Positions 7,777 through 15,841 of a stretch of DNA of 64,000 nt are shown piece by piece. Source of the stretch: Candidatus Aristotella avistercoris (GTDB lineage: Bacteria; Bacillota; Clostridia; Oscillospirales; Ruminococcaceae). Position 1 is the first letter of the stretch; every line of letters begins with the position of its first letter. The stretch is taken from NCBI GenBank assembly GCA_904397835.1, contig CAJFOV010000056.1:22026-86025 (forward strand). Reading direction: 5' to 3'. A program made the translations under genes and the position numbers. The notes beneath the pieces are model-generated. The model saw only the letters and a list, made by a program, of their open reading frames with translations, had not been told where the DNA came from and did not search any database.

Positions 7777-8909
7777 AGGTTTTTCTTCTATCCGGAGCAT
7801 ATAAAAATGCTGGCGATTTTTTAATTGTCCGCCGTGGCCAGCAGCTGCTGGAGCGTCTCATCCCCGATTGCCAGATTACGCTGCATGAGCGGCGGCTCCC
7901 CTTGGAGGATAAATTGAATCTGATGAATGGCTGTGATTTGGCGGTTCTCTGCGGGGGTCCTGGTTATTCCTCTGACTTCTATCCAAGTCAGATACCGCTG
8001 GTGAAGGATTTAAGTTCCATCCATCCCAAATTGATGGCATTGGGGATGGGGTGGCAGTCCCGGCGCACGGACGCCGCCACCCGGATGACCTATCACTTTG
8101 CCGCGCCAATGGCCGGCCTGCTGGCAAGAATCCAAAAAGATACCCACATTCTGGGTTGTAGGGACTGGTTTGCGGTGGAGATCCTCCGGCGCAATGGCTA
8201 TTCCGGCGCCACCATGACGGGGTGCCCGGCCTGGTATCATCCGGACTTTTTGGACAAGACAGAACCCGCCCTCACCAACCTGGAGCAGGTGCGGCACATT
8301 GGCATATCGGATCCGGCCAACCTGGCGGTTCACGGGCCGCAGATGGAGGATCTCATTCACTTTTTGCAGGCCCGTTTTCCCGATGCACAGCTGCATGTCT
8401 TCTTTCACCGGGGAACACAGATGGACGCAAATACAGATCGGGCCACGGCCGACCATCTGCAAAAGATAATTGCTTTTTTAAAGCGCGAAGGCGTCCCCTA
8501 CCAGGACATTGCCTATGGATGTGAGGGATTTTCCTCCTACGATAGCTGTGACCTGCACATTGGATTCCGGGTCCATGCGCACATCTATAATATGAGCCGC
8601 AGAACCCCCTCCTTCCTGTTGGAGGAGGACTGCCGCGGTACAGGGACCAACGATGCCATGGGGCTGCCTGGCCTGCGGGCCTATAGCGAGCGGGCAAATC
8701 GGATGCCCGAAAAGGTCTACCGCCTTGCGATGCAACTTCGTCCCCAAATTTTGGCCAATCCCAACCTGCTGCCAGAACTTGAGGCTCAGTTGGACCGTCA
8801 GCAGGACACCGGTTTTTGGACCTACCGCCAGGCCTATGAGACCATGTCCAAGACCTATCAGGCCATGGTGCGCCAGGTGCAGCAGGCTGTGGCGTTGGGA
8901 GAGGGATAA
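7773..8909 (+). CDS. Polysaccharide pyruvyl transferase family protein, 378 aa
   Basis: The N-terminal GAYKNAGDFLIVRRGQQLLE and CGGPGYS blocks and the C-terminal DLHIGFRVHAHIYNMSRRTP match the PF04230 (CsaB/WcaK) family, which adds ketal-linked pyruvate to sugars from phosphoenolpyruvate or acts as a related transferase. AAAGGAG lies upstream of ATG 7773, which overlaps the preceding stop. Its place in the operon suggests decoration of the surface glycan. Members of this family in capsule loci can have other transfer activities, so the pyruvyl donor is family-based, not shown. Confidence 0.82.
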   Translation: MKVFLLSGAYKNAGDFLIVRRGQQLLERLIPDCQITLHERRLPLEDKLNLMNGCDLAVLCGGPGYSSDFYPSQIPLVKDLSSIHPKLMALGMGWQSRRTDAATRMTYHFAAPMAGLLARIQKDTHILGCRDWFAVEILRRNGYSGATMTGCPAWYHPDFLDKTEPALTNLEQVRHIGISDPANLAVHGPQMEDLIHFLQARFPDAQLHVFFHRGTQMDANTDRATADHLQKIIAFLKREGVPYQDIAYGCEGFSSYDSCDLHIGFRVHAHIYNMSRRTPSFLLEEDCRGTGTNDAMGLPGLRAYSERANRMPEKVYRLAMQLRPQILANPNLLPELEAQLDRQQDTGFWTYRQAYETMSKTYQAMVRQVQQAVALGEG

Positions 8910-8915
8910 ACTGCC

Positions 8916-10463
8916 ATGTCAGAGGGAAGAACCATAAAGTCTTTGCGCAATGTGATCTATGGGGTACTGGGCCAGGTGCTCACCTATGGATGTAATTTTC
9001 TGGTGCGCACCGTCCTCATTCGCACCCTGACAGTGGAGTATTGGGGCGTGAGCGGCCTGTTCTCTACGGTCCTGACCCTGCTGAGCCTATCGGAACTTGG
9101 CGTGGGGACCGCGATCCTCTTTCACCTTTATAAACCCATGGCCCAGGGGGATCAGGATAAGGTGTGCGCCCTCATGGACCTGTACCGCAGGGCCTACCGG
9201 TGGATTGGCCTGGTCGTAGCAGGCATTGGCGTTCTTCTGATTCCCTTCCTCCCCTATCTGATCAAAGGGGGCGAGGGGATCGAGCACCTCACCTGGATCT
9301 ATCTGCTCTTTCTCTTTCAAAGTGTGACCTCCTACCTGTTTTTTGCCTATAAATCCGCCATTTTTGAGGCCAACCAGCAGAAATACCTGGTGGTCACGGC
9401 GGGTTACTGGTTCACCATCCTCTCCTGCGTGGGGCAGATCGCCCTGCTGGTGCTCACCCACAATTACATTGCAACCCTTTTGGTTCAAATTGGGTGCAAC
9501 ATCGCCAAAAACCTCTATGTGGCCTACCGGGCAGACCGGGCGTTCCCCTATTTAAAGGAGCCGGTGACAGAAAAATTGACCCGGGAGGAATTGACGGAGA
9601 TTGGCCGCAACGTCTACGGCCTGGCCATGAACAAGGTGGCCGGGGTGGCCCTCAATGCAACGGACAGCCTGGTGATCTCCGCTTATTTGGGGCTGACCGC
9701 CGTTGGCATCTACTCCAACTACCAGATGATCTTCCAGGCGTGCCTGATGGTGGTCTCCACCATCTTCAGTTCCCTGACTGCCAGCATTGGTAACCTCAAC
9801 GCCACAGAAACTCCAGAGAAGAAGTATCAGGTGTTCCGCCGGATCTCCTTTGCCAACTACTTCTTCTATGGGGGAATTTCCACTGTTCTGTGGGTAATAC
9901 TCAATGACTTTGTAGAGATTTGGACAGGAGATAGGGCCTTTATTTATCCCATGTGGGTCACAGGGATCTTAATCTTAAACTTTTTGACCAGCGGCTTGCT
10001 CTCCGCGGTCACCTCCTTTCGGGACGCCTGCGGCCTCTACTGGCAGGGGCGGTACCGCATGTTGATCTATGGGCTGCTCAATGTGATTTTTTCCATCCTC
10101 TTGGTCCGTCCGTTGGGGGCGGGAGGTGTCTTTTTAGCGACTATATTGGGCCGTATGCTCATTGTTTTCACCTATGACCCCTGGCTGGTGTTCTGGCATG
10201 TCTTTCAATGTTCACCCAAAGCGTTTTATGGGAAATTCCTACAGCACCTGTGCGTTACCGTATTGGCAGCAGCCTTTGGAAGGTTTTGTTGCCAATGGAT
10301 TGCTATGGATACCCTTTGGGGTGTGATATTAGGAGCATGTGTGAGCGGCATTGTCTTTTTATTCATAACAGTTCTCTGTTTTCTGCGTTCGGAGGAACTG
10401 GCCTATTACTGGGACATTGTCCTTCGGATTTTGCGGGGCAACCGGCGAGAGAGGAGCAAATAA
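8916..10463 (+). CDS. Wzx-type lipid-linked oligosaccharide flippase, 515 aa
   Basis: A polytopic protein with about 12-14 hydrophobic segments and the MOP-superfamily start SLRNVIYGVLGQVLTYGCNFLVRTVLIR. Other family-typical stretches are TATLLVQI-like helix NYIATLLVQIGCNIAKN, ISAYLGLTAVGIYSNYQMI and SGLLSAVTSFRDACGLYWQG. It would flip the undecaprenyl-diphosphate-linked repeat unit to the outer leaflet for polymerisation. GGGAGAGGG at the end of the upstream gene serves as ribosome site. It pairs functionally with the polymerase-like protein at 5210. Confidence 0.88.
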   Translation: MSEGRTIKSLRNVIYGVLGQVLTYGCNFLVRTVLIRTLTVEYWGVSGLFSTVLTLLSLSELGVGTAILFHLYKPMAQGDQDKVCALMDLYRRAYRWIGLVVAGIGVLLIPFLPYLIKGGEGIEHLTWIYLLFLFQSVTSYLFFAYKSAIFEANQQKYLVVTAGYWFTILSCVGQIALLVLTHNYIATLLVQIGCNIAKNLYVAYRADRAFPYLKEPVTEKLTREELTEIGRNVYGLAMNKVAGVALNATDSLVISAYLGLTAVGIYSNYQMIFQACLMVVSTIFSSLTASIGNLNATETPEKKYQVFRRISFANYFFYGGISTVLWVILNDFVEIWTGDRAFIYPMWVTGILILNFLTSGLLSAVTSFRDACGLYWQGRYRMLIYGLLNVIFSILLVRPLGAGGVFLATILGRMLIVFTYDPWLVFWHVFQCSPKAFYGKFLQHLCVTVLAAAFGRFCCQWIAMDTLWGVILGACVSGIVFLFITVLCFLRSEELAYYWDIVLRILRGNRRERSK

Positions 10464-10464
10464 T

Positions 10465-11160
10465 ATGAAGTGGCTATCCAATCTGCGGACATACCTGGTG
10501 GATCCATCGGCGGTTCGCAACCGGAACCAGTGGGGACATCAGGGGGAGGGCATTGTCATTGCCCCCTATGTGGACCTTTCAAAGGTGCAGCTGGATGATT
10601 ATGTAAGTATTGCCCACCACGCCCAAGTGAGCGAGAGCATGCTGGGGCGTGGCACCTCCGTAGGGCGCTACAGCAAGATCCGCCAGGCCCAGATCGGCCG
10701 CTACTGTTCCATTGCCTGGGATGTGACCATCGGCGCACCGGCCCATCCCCTCAACAGGATTTCAAGCCATGCTTTTTCATATCGCAAACAGTTTGGAATA
10801 ACCGACCATGATGAAGTTTTTCCACAAAAGACAACGGTGATCGGGCATGACGTTTGGATTGGCTGTTCTGCCATTTTGATCTCTGGAATAACAGTGGGAG
10901 ATGGGGCCGTCATTGGCGCAGGGGCGGTTGTGACCAAAGATGTACCACCCTATGCCATAGTGGCCGGTGTTCCAGCACGAAAAATCCGGGATCGCTTTTC
11001 TTTAGAATTACAAGAAATATTGGAAGAGGCAGCCTGGTGGAACTGGAGCGAAAAGAGACTGCGGAATAGCCTGCACATCTTTCAACAGGAGATTGATCAA
11101 ATGTCCCCAGAACAACTGAGGGATCTGTTAGAACAGGCAAAGGGGGATAGCGAGCGATGA
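10465..11160 (+). CDS. Hexapeptide-repeat acyltransferase (CatB/LbH family), 231 aa
   Basis: Left-handed beta-helix hexapeptide repeats run from about residue 25 to 185, with the xenobiotic-acetyltransferase features CSIAWDVTIGAPAHPLNRIS, VIGHDVWIGCSAILISGITV and AVIGAGAVVTKDVPPYAIVA. The His of GAPAHP is the likely general base. It probably O- or N-acetylates a sugar of the glycan, perhaps the nonulosonic acid, given the two downstream genes. GAGAGGAG precedes ATG 10465 by 8 bases. The next gene overlaps by 4 bases. Confidence 0.85.
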   Translation: MKWLSNLRTYLVDPSAVRNRNQWGHQGEGIVIAPYVDLSKVQLDDYVSIAHHAQVSESMLGRGTSVGRYSKIRQAQIGRYCSIAWDVTIGAPAHPLNRISSHAFSYRKQFGITDHDEVFPQKTTVIGHDVWIGCSAILISGITVGDGAVIGAGAVVTKDVPPYAIVAGVPARKIRDRFSLELQEILEEAAWWNWSEKRLRNSLHIFQQEIDQMSPEQLRDLLEQAKGDSER

Positions 11161-12791
11161 ATCTTTTGGCTGTGATTCCTGCCCGAGGCGGCTCCAAAGG
11201 AATCCCACGGAAAAATGTGCGGCTCATGCACGGCGAGCCCCTCATCCACTATGCCATTGCCAACGGGCTCAGCTGCCCCCTCATCCAGGATGTGGCCGTC
11301 ACCAGTGACGATGAGGAGATCCTCTGGATCGCCCAACGGGAGGGGGCCATCCCCCTGCGCCGCTCCAGCGACCTGGCCCGGGACGCCGTCACCCTGGATC
11401 CTGTGATCTATGACGCTCTTCTACAGATGGAGGCGCGCACCGGCAAGCGGTACGACGGTGTGATCACCCTGCAGCCCACCTCCCCGACCCTGACCCAGGC
11501 GACGCTGCAGCAGGCGGTGGAAACCTTCCTGCAGGGGGATGCTCACACCCTCATCAGCGCGGTCAACCGCCCCCACCTGGCCTGGTCCCAAAATGAAGGG
11601 GGCTACTATCCCCTCTACGAAAAACGTGTGAACCGCCAGCAGCTGCCGCCCCACTATGAGGAGGCGGGGGCCTTTCTCATCACCCGCAGGGAGTTTGTCA
11701 CTCCAACCAGCCGGCTGGGAAACAAGATCTCTGTCTACCAGGTCCCCGAACTAGAGGGAATCGATATTGACACCCCAGAGGATTGGATTCTCTGTGAATC
11801 CATCCTGAGCCGCAAAAAAATCATCCTGCGGGCGGATGGCTACCGTGCACTGGGCATGGGCCATATCTACCACTGCCTGACCTTGGCCTACCACCTCATG
11901 GGCCACCAGCTGCTCTTTGTCACAAGGGCGGAACACCGTGATGGGGTCCAAAAACTCCTGGAATCCCACATGCCGGTTCGGATCATCCGGGATGATGAGG
12001 AGTTTCTGGCGCTGTTGGAAGCGTGGCGGCCGGACGTGGTGGTTCATGACTGCCTGGACACCACCGAGGAGCAGATGCGCGCCCTCAAGGCCCGCTGCCC
12101 GCGGGTGGTCACCATAGAGGATCTTGGCGAGGGGGCAAAGCTGGCAGACGTGGTCATCAACGCCCTGTATGAGGGAGCCCCGGCATGGGGAGCCGGCAAA
12201 GTCTACAGCGGGGAGGCCTACATCTGCCTGCGGGACGAGTTTCTTCTGGCCAAGCCCAAGGCATTCTCCCCCAAGGTGGAGGAGGTGCTGGTCCTCTTTG
12301 GGGGGACCGATCCCTCCAACCTGACCCGGCGGGTCTACGACCTGGCCAAGGAGGAGGTTGCCCGGCAGCCGGGGCTCCACTTCACCTTTGTGGTGGGCCT
12401 TGGATATGATGGGCAGGCCCATGGGGTGTTGCCCCGGGCCGGCATCGACGTGCTGCAGAACGTCCCCTTCGTCAGCGCCTGTATGGAAAAGGCGGACCTG
12501 GCCTTTACCTCCCAGGGCCGCACGGTGTACGAGCTGGCCAGCATGGGGGTTCCGGCCATTGTGCTCTCCCAAAACCAGCGGGAGCAGCTGCACACCTTTG
12601 CCCAGATGGACAACGGCTTTTTCAACCTGGGCCTGGGGAAAAAATTGACGGATGAAACGTTGCGGGGCGCCTTCCGCTTTTTGCAGAGCACGCCGCAGCT
12701 GCGGCAGGAGATGCAGCGCCTCATGCTCCGCCACCGCGGCCGGCTTCAGCAGGGGGCCCACAACGAAATAAAATTGATTTTAGGAGAGTAG
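11157..12791 (+). CDS. Bifunctional CMP-nonulosonate synthetase / PseG-like nucleotide-sugar hydrolase domain fusion, 544 aa
   Basis: Residues 1-220 form a CMP-sialic-acid-synthetase (NeuA/SpsF) domain: LLAVIPARGGSKGIPRKNVR, then TLQPTSPTLT and an Asp-rich end, GIDIDTPEDW. From about residue 222 the chain continues as a PseG/SpsG-like GT-B domain: ILRADGYRALGMGHIYHCLT with the catalytic-type GxGH, then VLFGGTDPSN and TSQGRTVYELASMGVPAIVL. PseG removes the nucleotide from a UDP-diacetamido sugar just before condensation with PEP. The fusion therefore joins the steps before and after the synthase encoded next door. No frameshift is needed. Confidence 0.87.
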   Translation: MNLLAVIPARGGSKGIPRKNVRLMHGEPLIHYAIANGLSCPLIQDVAVTSDDEEILWIAQREGAIPLRRSSDLARDAVTLDPVIYDALLQMEARTGKRYDGVITLQPTSPTLTQATLQQAVETFLQGDAHTLISAVNRPHLAWSQNEGGYYPLYEKRVNRQQLPPHYEEAGAFLITRREFVTPTSRLGNKISVYQVPELEGIDIDTPEDWILCESILSRKKIILRADGYRALGMGHIYHCLTLAYHLMGHQLLFVTRAEHRDGVQKLLESHMPVRIIRDDEEFLALLEAWRPDVVVHDCLDTTEEQMRALKARCPRVVTIEDLGEGAKLADVVINALYEGAPAWGAGKVYSGEAYICLRDEFLLAKPKAFSPKVEEVLVLFGGTDPSNLTRRVYDLAKEEVARQPGLHFTFVVGLGYDGQAHGVLPRAGIDVLQNVPFVSACMEKADLAFTSQGRTVYELASMGVPAIVLSQNQREQLHTFAQMDNGFFNLGLGKKLTDETLRGAFRFLQSTPQLRQEMQRLMLRHRGRLQQGAHNEIKLILGE

Positions 12792-12795
12792 CGCT

Positions 12796-13866
12796 ATGGA
12801 GAGTACCATTGTCAAACGCATCCAGGAGGGGAAATTTACCCTGATTGGAGAGATCGGCGTCAACTACTATGACATTGCCAAGGAACATGGCCTGACTCCT
12901 ATGGAGGGGGCCAAACGGATGGTCCAGCAGGCCAAGGAGGCCGGCATCCACGTGGTGAAATTCCAGACCTACCGGGCAGAGACCTTGGCCAGCCGGAAAT
13001 CGCCCTCCTATTGGGACACCCGGGAGGAGGCCACCCGCTCCCAATATGAGCTCTTCCGCAAGTACGACTCCTTTGGCCCAAAGGAGTATGAGGAGCTGGC
13101 CGCCTACTGCCAGGAGCTAGGGATCGAGTTTTGCTCCACCGCCTTTGATGTGGAGTCGGCGGATTATCTGGAGCCCCTCATGCAGGTCTATAAGATCTCC
13201 TCTTCGGATCTGACCAACCTGCCCTTTATCGCCCACCAGGCCAAAAAGCAAAAGCCCATTCTCCTGTCGGTTGGGGCCTCCAACCTGGATGAGATCCAGC
13301 GGGCGGTGGACACCATCCGCAAGTATAACCACCAGCTGTTGGTGCTGCTCCACTGTGTGCTGGAATACCCAACCCCCTATGCGCACGCAAACCTCAACAA
13401 GATTGCCGCTCTGCGGCAGCAGTTCCCCCATTTGGCGGTGGGCTACTCCGACCACACCCGACCAGATGACTGTTGCGACGTCATTAAGACCGCCTATCTC
13501 CTGGGGGCCCAGGTGGTGGAGAAACACTTCACCCTCAACAAATCCCTGCCGGGGAACGACCACTACCACGCCATGGATCCGCAGGATGCCAAGCGGATCC
13601 TTCAGGGCATCCAGTTTGTCCAGAGCCTGCGGGGGAGCTACGCCCTCACCAGCTTGGATACAGAGGACGCCGCCCGCACCAACGCCCGGCGTTCCCTGGT
13701 GGCCCAGGGGAACATTCCCAAGGGCAGCGTAATCACCCGGGAGATGCTCACCTTCAAGCGCCCAGGCACCGGCATCTCTCCCAGCAGGATGGACGAAGTG
13801 ATCGGCCGCAGGGCCGCCCAAGATATCCCCGATGACACCACCATGACCTGGGAGATGTTGGAGTAA
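12796..13866 (+). CDS. neuB: N-acylneuraminate/nonulosonate synthase (NeuB/SpsE family) with C-terminal SAF domain, 356 aa
   Basis: This enzyme condenses PEP with an N-acyl amino sugar to make a nine-carbon acid. The TIM-barrel begins IGEIGVNYYDIAKEHG and has EAGIHVVKFQTYRAETL, GIEFCSTAFDVESADYL, VYKISSSDLTNLPFI, ILLSVGASNLDEIQ, VGYSDHTR and EKHFTLNKSLPGNDHYHAMD. The C-terminal SAF (antifreeze-like) domain starts at about residue 295 with ARRSLVAQGNIPKGSVIT. TAGGAGAG precedes ATG 12796. It is the last gene of the operon, four bases after the fused synthetase. Whether the product is sialic, legionaminic or pseudaminic acid cannot be read from this sequence. Confidence 0.9.
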   Translation: MESTIVKRIQEGKFTLIGEIGVNYYDIAKEHGLTPMEGAKRMVQQAKEAGIHVVKFQTYRAETLASRKSPSYWDTREEATRSQYELFRKYDSFGPKEYEELAAYCQELGIEFCSTAFDVESADYLEPLMQVYKISSSDLTNLPFIAHQAKKQKPILLSVGASNLDEIQRAVDTIRKYNHQLLVLLHCVLEYPTPYAHANLNKIAALRQQFPHLAVGYSDHTRPDDCCDVIKTAYLLGAQVVEKHFTLNKSLPGNDHYHAMDPQDAKRILQGIQFVQSLRGSYALTSLDTEDAARTNARRSLVAQGNIPKGSVITREMLTFKRPGTGISPSRMDEVIGRRAAQDIPDDTTMTWEMLE

Positions 13867-13870
13867 AAAA

Positions 13871-13917
13871 GCAGGTTCCCCTTCTCCACATGGAGAAGGG
13901 GAACCTGCGCGTTTTTT
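13871..13917 (+). terminator. Rho-independent terminator of the glycan operon
   Basis: A perfect 17-bp stem (13871-13887 with 13892-13908), a 4-base loop, and TTTTTT at 13912-13917. Confidence 0.93.
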
Positions 13918-13940
13918 ATGGTTCAATGGCCCGCAACCCT

Positions 13941-13969
13941 TTGGCAGCGGGAGAAAAGTGTGATAAAAT
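13941..13969 (+). promoter_or_regulatory. Promoter of the PepSY lipoprotein gene
   Basis: TTGGCA (13941-13946), 17-nt spacer, TAAAAT (13964-13969) with an extended TG one base upstream. Confidence 0.65.
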
Positions 13970-14014
13970 AGGGGCAAAACAACAGATCCTGCAAAAGAAA
14001 GAAGGTGCCGTCCC

Positions 14015-14668
14015 ATGACAAGACAGAACCGGTTGGCCGCCCTCTTGGGCCTCTCCTTGGCCCTGCTCCTGGTGTTGAGCGGCTGCGGCCAGGGGGGAGG
14101 CAGCTCCTCCCAGATCCAGGGAAGCAGCAGCGCCCAGTCCTCCAGTGGGGAATCACAGCAAAGCTCCTCCAGCACTCCCCAGACAGAGTCCTCCCAGGGG
14201 GACAGCTCCTCTCAGAGCAGTACCCCAAGCGCAGGCCCCGTGGATGGGGATGGGGCCTATGACATCGCCCTGGGGCATGCGGGCCTCACCAGGGACCAGG
14301 CAGTGCTGATGAAGCTGGAGCGAGATCGGGACCACGGCAGGGACCAGTATGAGGTGGATTTTTTCAGCGGCGGCAAAAAGTATGACTATGAGATCGATGC
14401 CGCCACCGGCGCCATTTTGAAGATGGAGGTGGAGAACAGCGGCCTTTCCCCTGACGCGGTCTCCATCGGCCTGGAGGAGGCCCGCCAGATCGCTCTGAAC
14501 CGGGTCCCTGGCGCCACAGAGGAACACATCCACCTGGAATTGGATGTGGATGACGGCTACGCCATCTATGAGGGGGAGATCTACTACCAGCAGACGGAGT
14601 ATGAGTTTGAAATCGACGCCAGAACCGGCGCCCTGCTGGAGTGGAAGATGGAGTCCGCCTACGACTAG
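14015..14668 (+). CDS. PepSY-domain lipoprotein, 217 aa
   Basis: The N-terminus is a lipoprotein signal peptide ending in the lipobox LVLSGC, so the mature protein should be lipid-anchored outside the membrane. A Ser/Gln-rich linker spans about residues 29-75. Two PepSY repeats follow: LTRDQAVLMKLERDRDHG to YDYEIDAATGAILKME, and EEARQIALNRVPGA to YEFEIDARTGALLEWK. PepSY domains are thought to inhibit or chaperone extracytoplasmic proteases. AAGGTG is 8 bases before ATG. It has its own promoter and is followed at 35 bases by the ATPase gene, so the two may be co-transcribed. Confidence 0.85.
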   Translation: MTRQNRLAALLGLSLALLLVLSGCGQGGGSSSQIQGSSSAQSSSGESQQSSSSTPQTESSQGDSSSQSSTPSAGPVDGDGAYDIALGHAGLTRDQAVLMKLERDRDHGRDQYEVDFFSGGKKYDYEIDAATGAILKMEVENSGLSPDAVSIGLEEARQIALNRVPGATEEHIHLELDVDDGYAIYEGEIYYQQTEYEFEIDARTGALLEWKMESAYD

Positions 14669-14703
14669 GGCAGTCCCCGATATAGAGGGAGGAGGGATCA
14701 ACG

Positions 14704-15363
14704 GTGAAGGTGGCAATCTCCTTCAGCGGCGGCAAGGACAGCACCCTGGCCCTGGACCGGGCGGTTCAGGAGGGTCATGAGCCTGTTGCCCTGTTTGTGA
14801 TGATCAATGAACCATTGGGCCGCAGCTGGTTCCACGGGATTGATCCGGGTCTGCTGCAGGCCCTCTCCGCCTCCCTGCAGCTGCCATTGATCCTCTGCCC
14901 CTGCCGGGGGGAGGACTATCACACCGCCCTGGAACAGGGACTGCTCCAGGCAAGGGCCATGGGGGCCCAGGGCTGTGTCTTTGGAGATATGGACATTTTG
15001 GAACATGCCGCATGGAGCAGGGCGCGGTGCAGCCACACTGGGCTGCAGGCCCTTTTTCCCCTCTGGGGCCGCACCCGCCGGGAGAATGCCTTTGCACTGC
15101 TGGAGCGGGGGTACCGCTGTGTCATCAAATGCGTCAAAAATGGGGTGTTGCCCCAGTCCCTGCTGGGGCAGGTGCTGAACCGGGACCTGTTGCTGGAGAT
15201 GGAGCGGCAGGGGGTGGATCTGTGCGGGGAGAACGGGGAGTATCACACCCTGGTGGTGGATGGGCCGCTGTTTTCTTTTCCCATCCCCTATGAGCGGGGC
15301 AAAATTTTGAATTTTGGGACCATCTCGGCCATTGATCTTTACGGCCCTGCCCCCAAGGGGTAG
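14704..15363 (+). CDS. Dph6/MJ0570-type ATP pyrophosphatase (PP-loop) family protein, 219 aa
   Basis: The PP-loop SFSGGKDSTLALDRA at the N-terminus marks an adenylating N-type ATP pyrophosphatase. GCVFGDMDILEH and the C-terminal GENGEYHTLVVDGPLF are family blocks of the diphthamide-synthetase-like (PF01902) group. Bacteria lack diphthamide, so the amidation substrate is unknown. The start is GTG at 14704, with GGAGGAGGGA 6 bases upstream; no ATG fits. Confidence 0.82.
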   Translation: MKVAISFSGGKDSTLALDRAVQEGHEPVALFVMINEPLGRSWFHGIDPGLLQALSASLQLPLILCPCRGEDYHTALEQGLLQARAMGAQGCVFGDMDILEHAAWSRARCSHTGLQALFPLWGRTRRENAFALLERGYRCVIKCVKNGVLPQSLLGQVLNRDLLLEMERQGVDLCGENGEYHTLVVDGPLFSFPIPYERGKILNFGTISAIDLYGPAPKG

Positions 15364-15433
15364 CGGGCGGTGCCATACCGGCCAAATGATGGGAGACAGG
15401 GCGCTTTAAGGGCAAAAGAGGAGGAAGAACCCT

Positions 15434-15841
15434 ATGAGAGAACCGGACCCCCGGTGGATCGCGCTGCTGACGGCCTTCTGCACCCGTCGGCCCTCCAATG
15501 AGGAGGTCCGGGCCGTCCTTTCAGAGGCCTTTGACCCGGACCTGGTGCTCCAATCCGGGGACCAGCTGTTGGGGGATCTCTACTTCTCCCTGCTCCACGC
15601 TGCCACCGGGGAGGAGGACCTCACGCCGCGGGAGGCCGCCTATTTTTTGGCGTGCCTGCAGGGCCGGCGGGAACACACCTGGGTGGACAAATGGCGCTTC
15701 TGCTATGGCCGGCCCTACCCTGAGGACAGTCGACTGGATTGCACGGCAGAGGAGCATTCCCTGGTGAAAAGACAGGGGGCGGATCTCAAAGCTGGACCTG
15801 GAGATCCCCAGCAGGGGGAAGCACAGCCCCCGAATAGGTGA
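15434..15841 (+). CDS. Hypothetical protein, 135 aa
   Basis: A strong ribosome site (AGAGGAGGAAG) precedes ATG 15434, so this is very likely translated. The first ~100 residues look globular and acidic, with REAAYFLACLQGRREHTWVD and KWRFCYGRPYP. The tail from about residue 115 is low-complexity and polar. It overlaps the 3' end of the convergent decarboxylase by 56 bases. I do not recognise a family and no function is proposed. Confidence 0.6.
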   Translation: MREPDPRWIALLTAFCTRRPSNEEVRAVLSEAFDPDLVLQSGDQLLGDLYFSLLHAATGEEDLTPREAAYFLACLQGRREHTWVDKWRFCYGRPYPEDSRLDCTAEEHSLVKRQGADLKAGPGDPQQGEAQPPNR

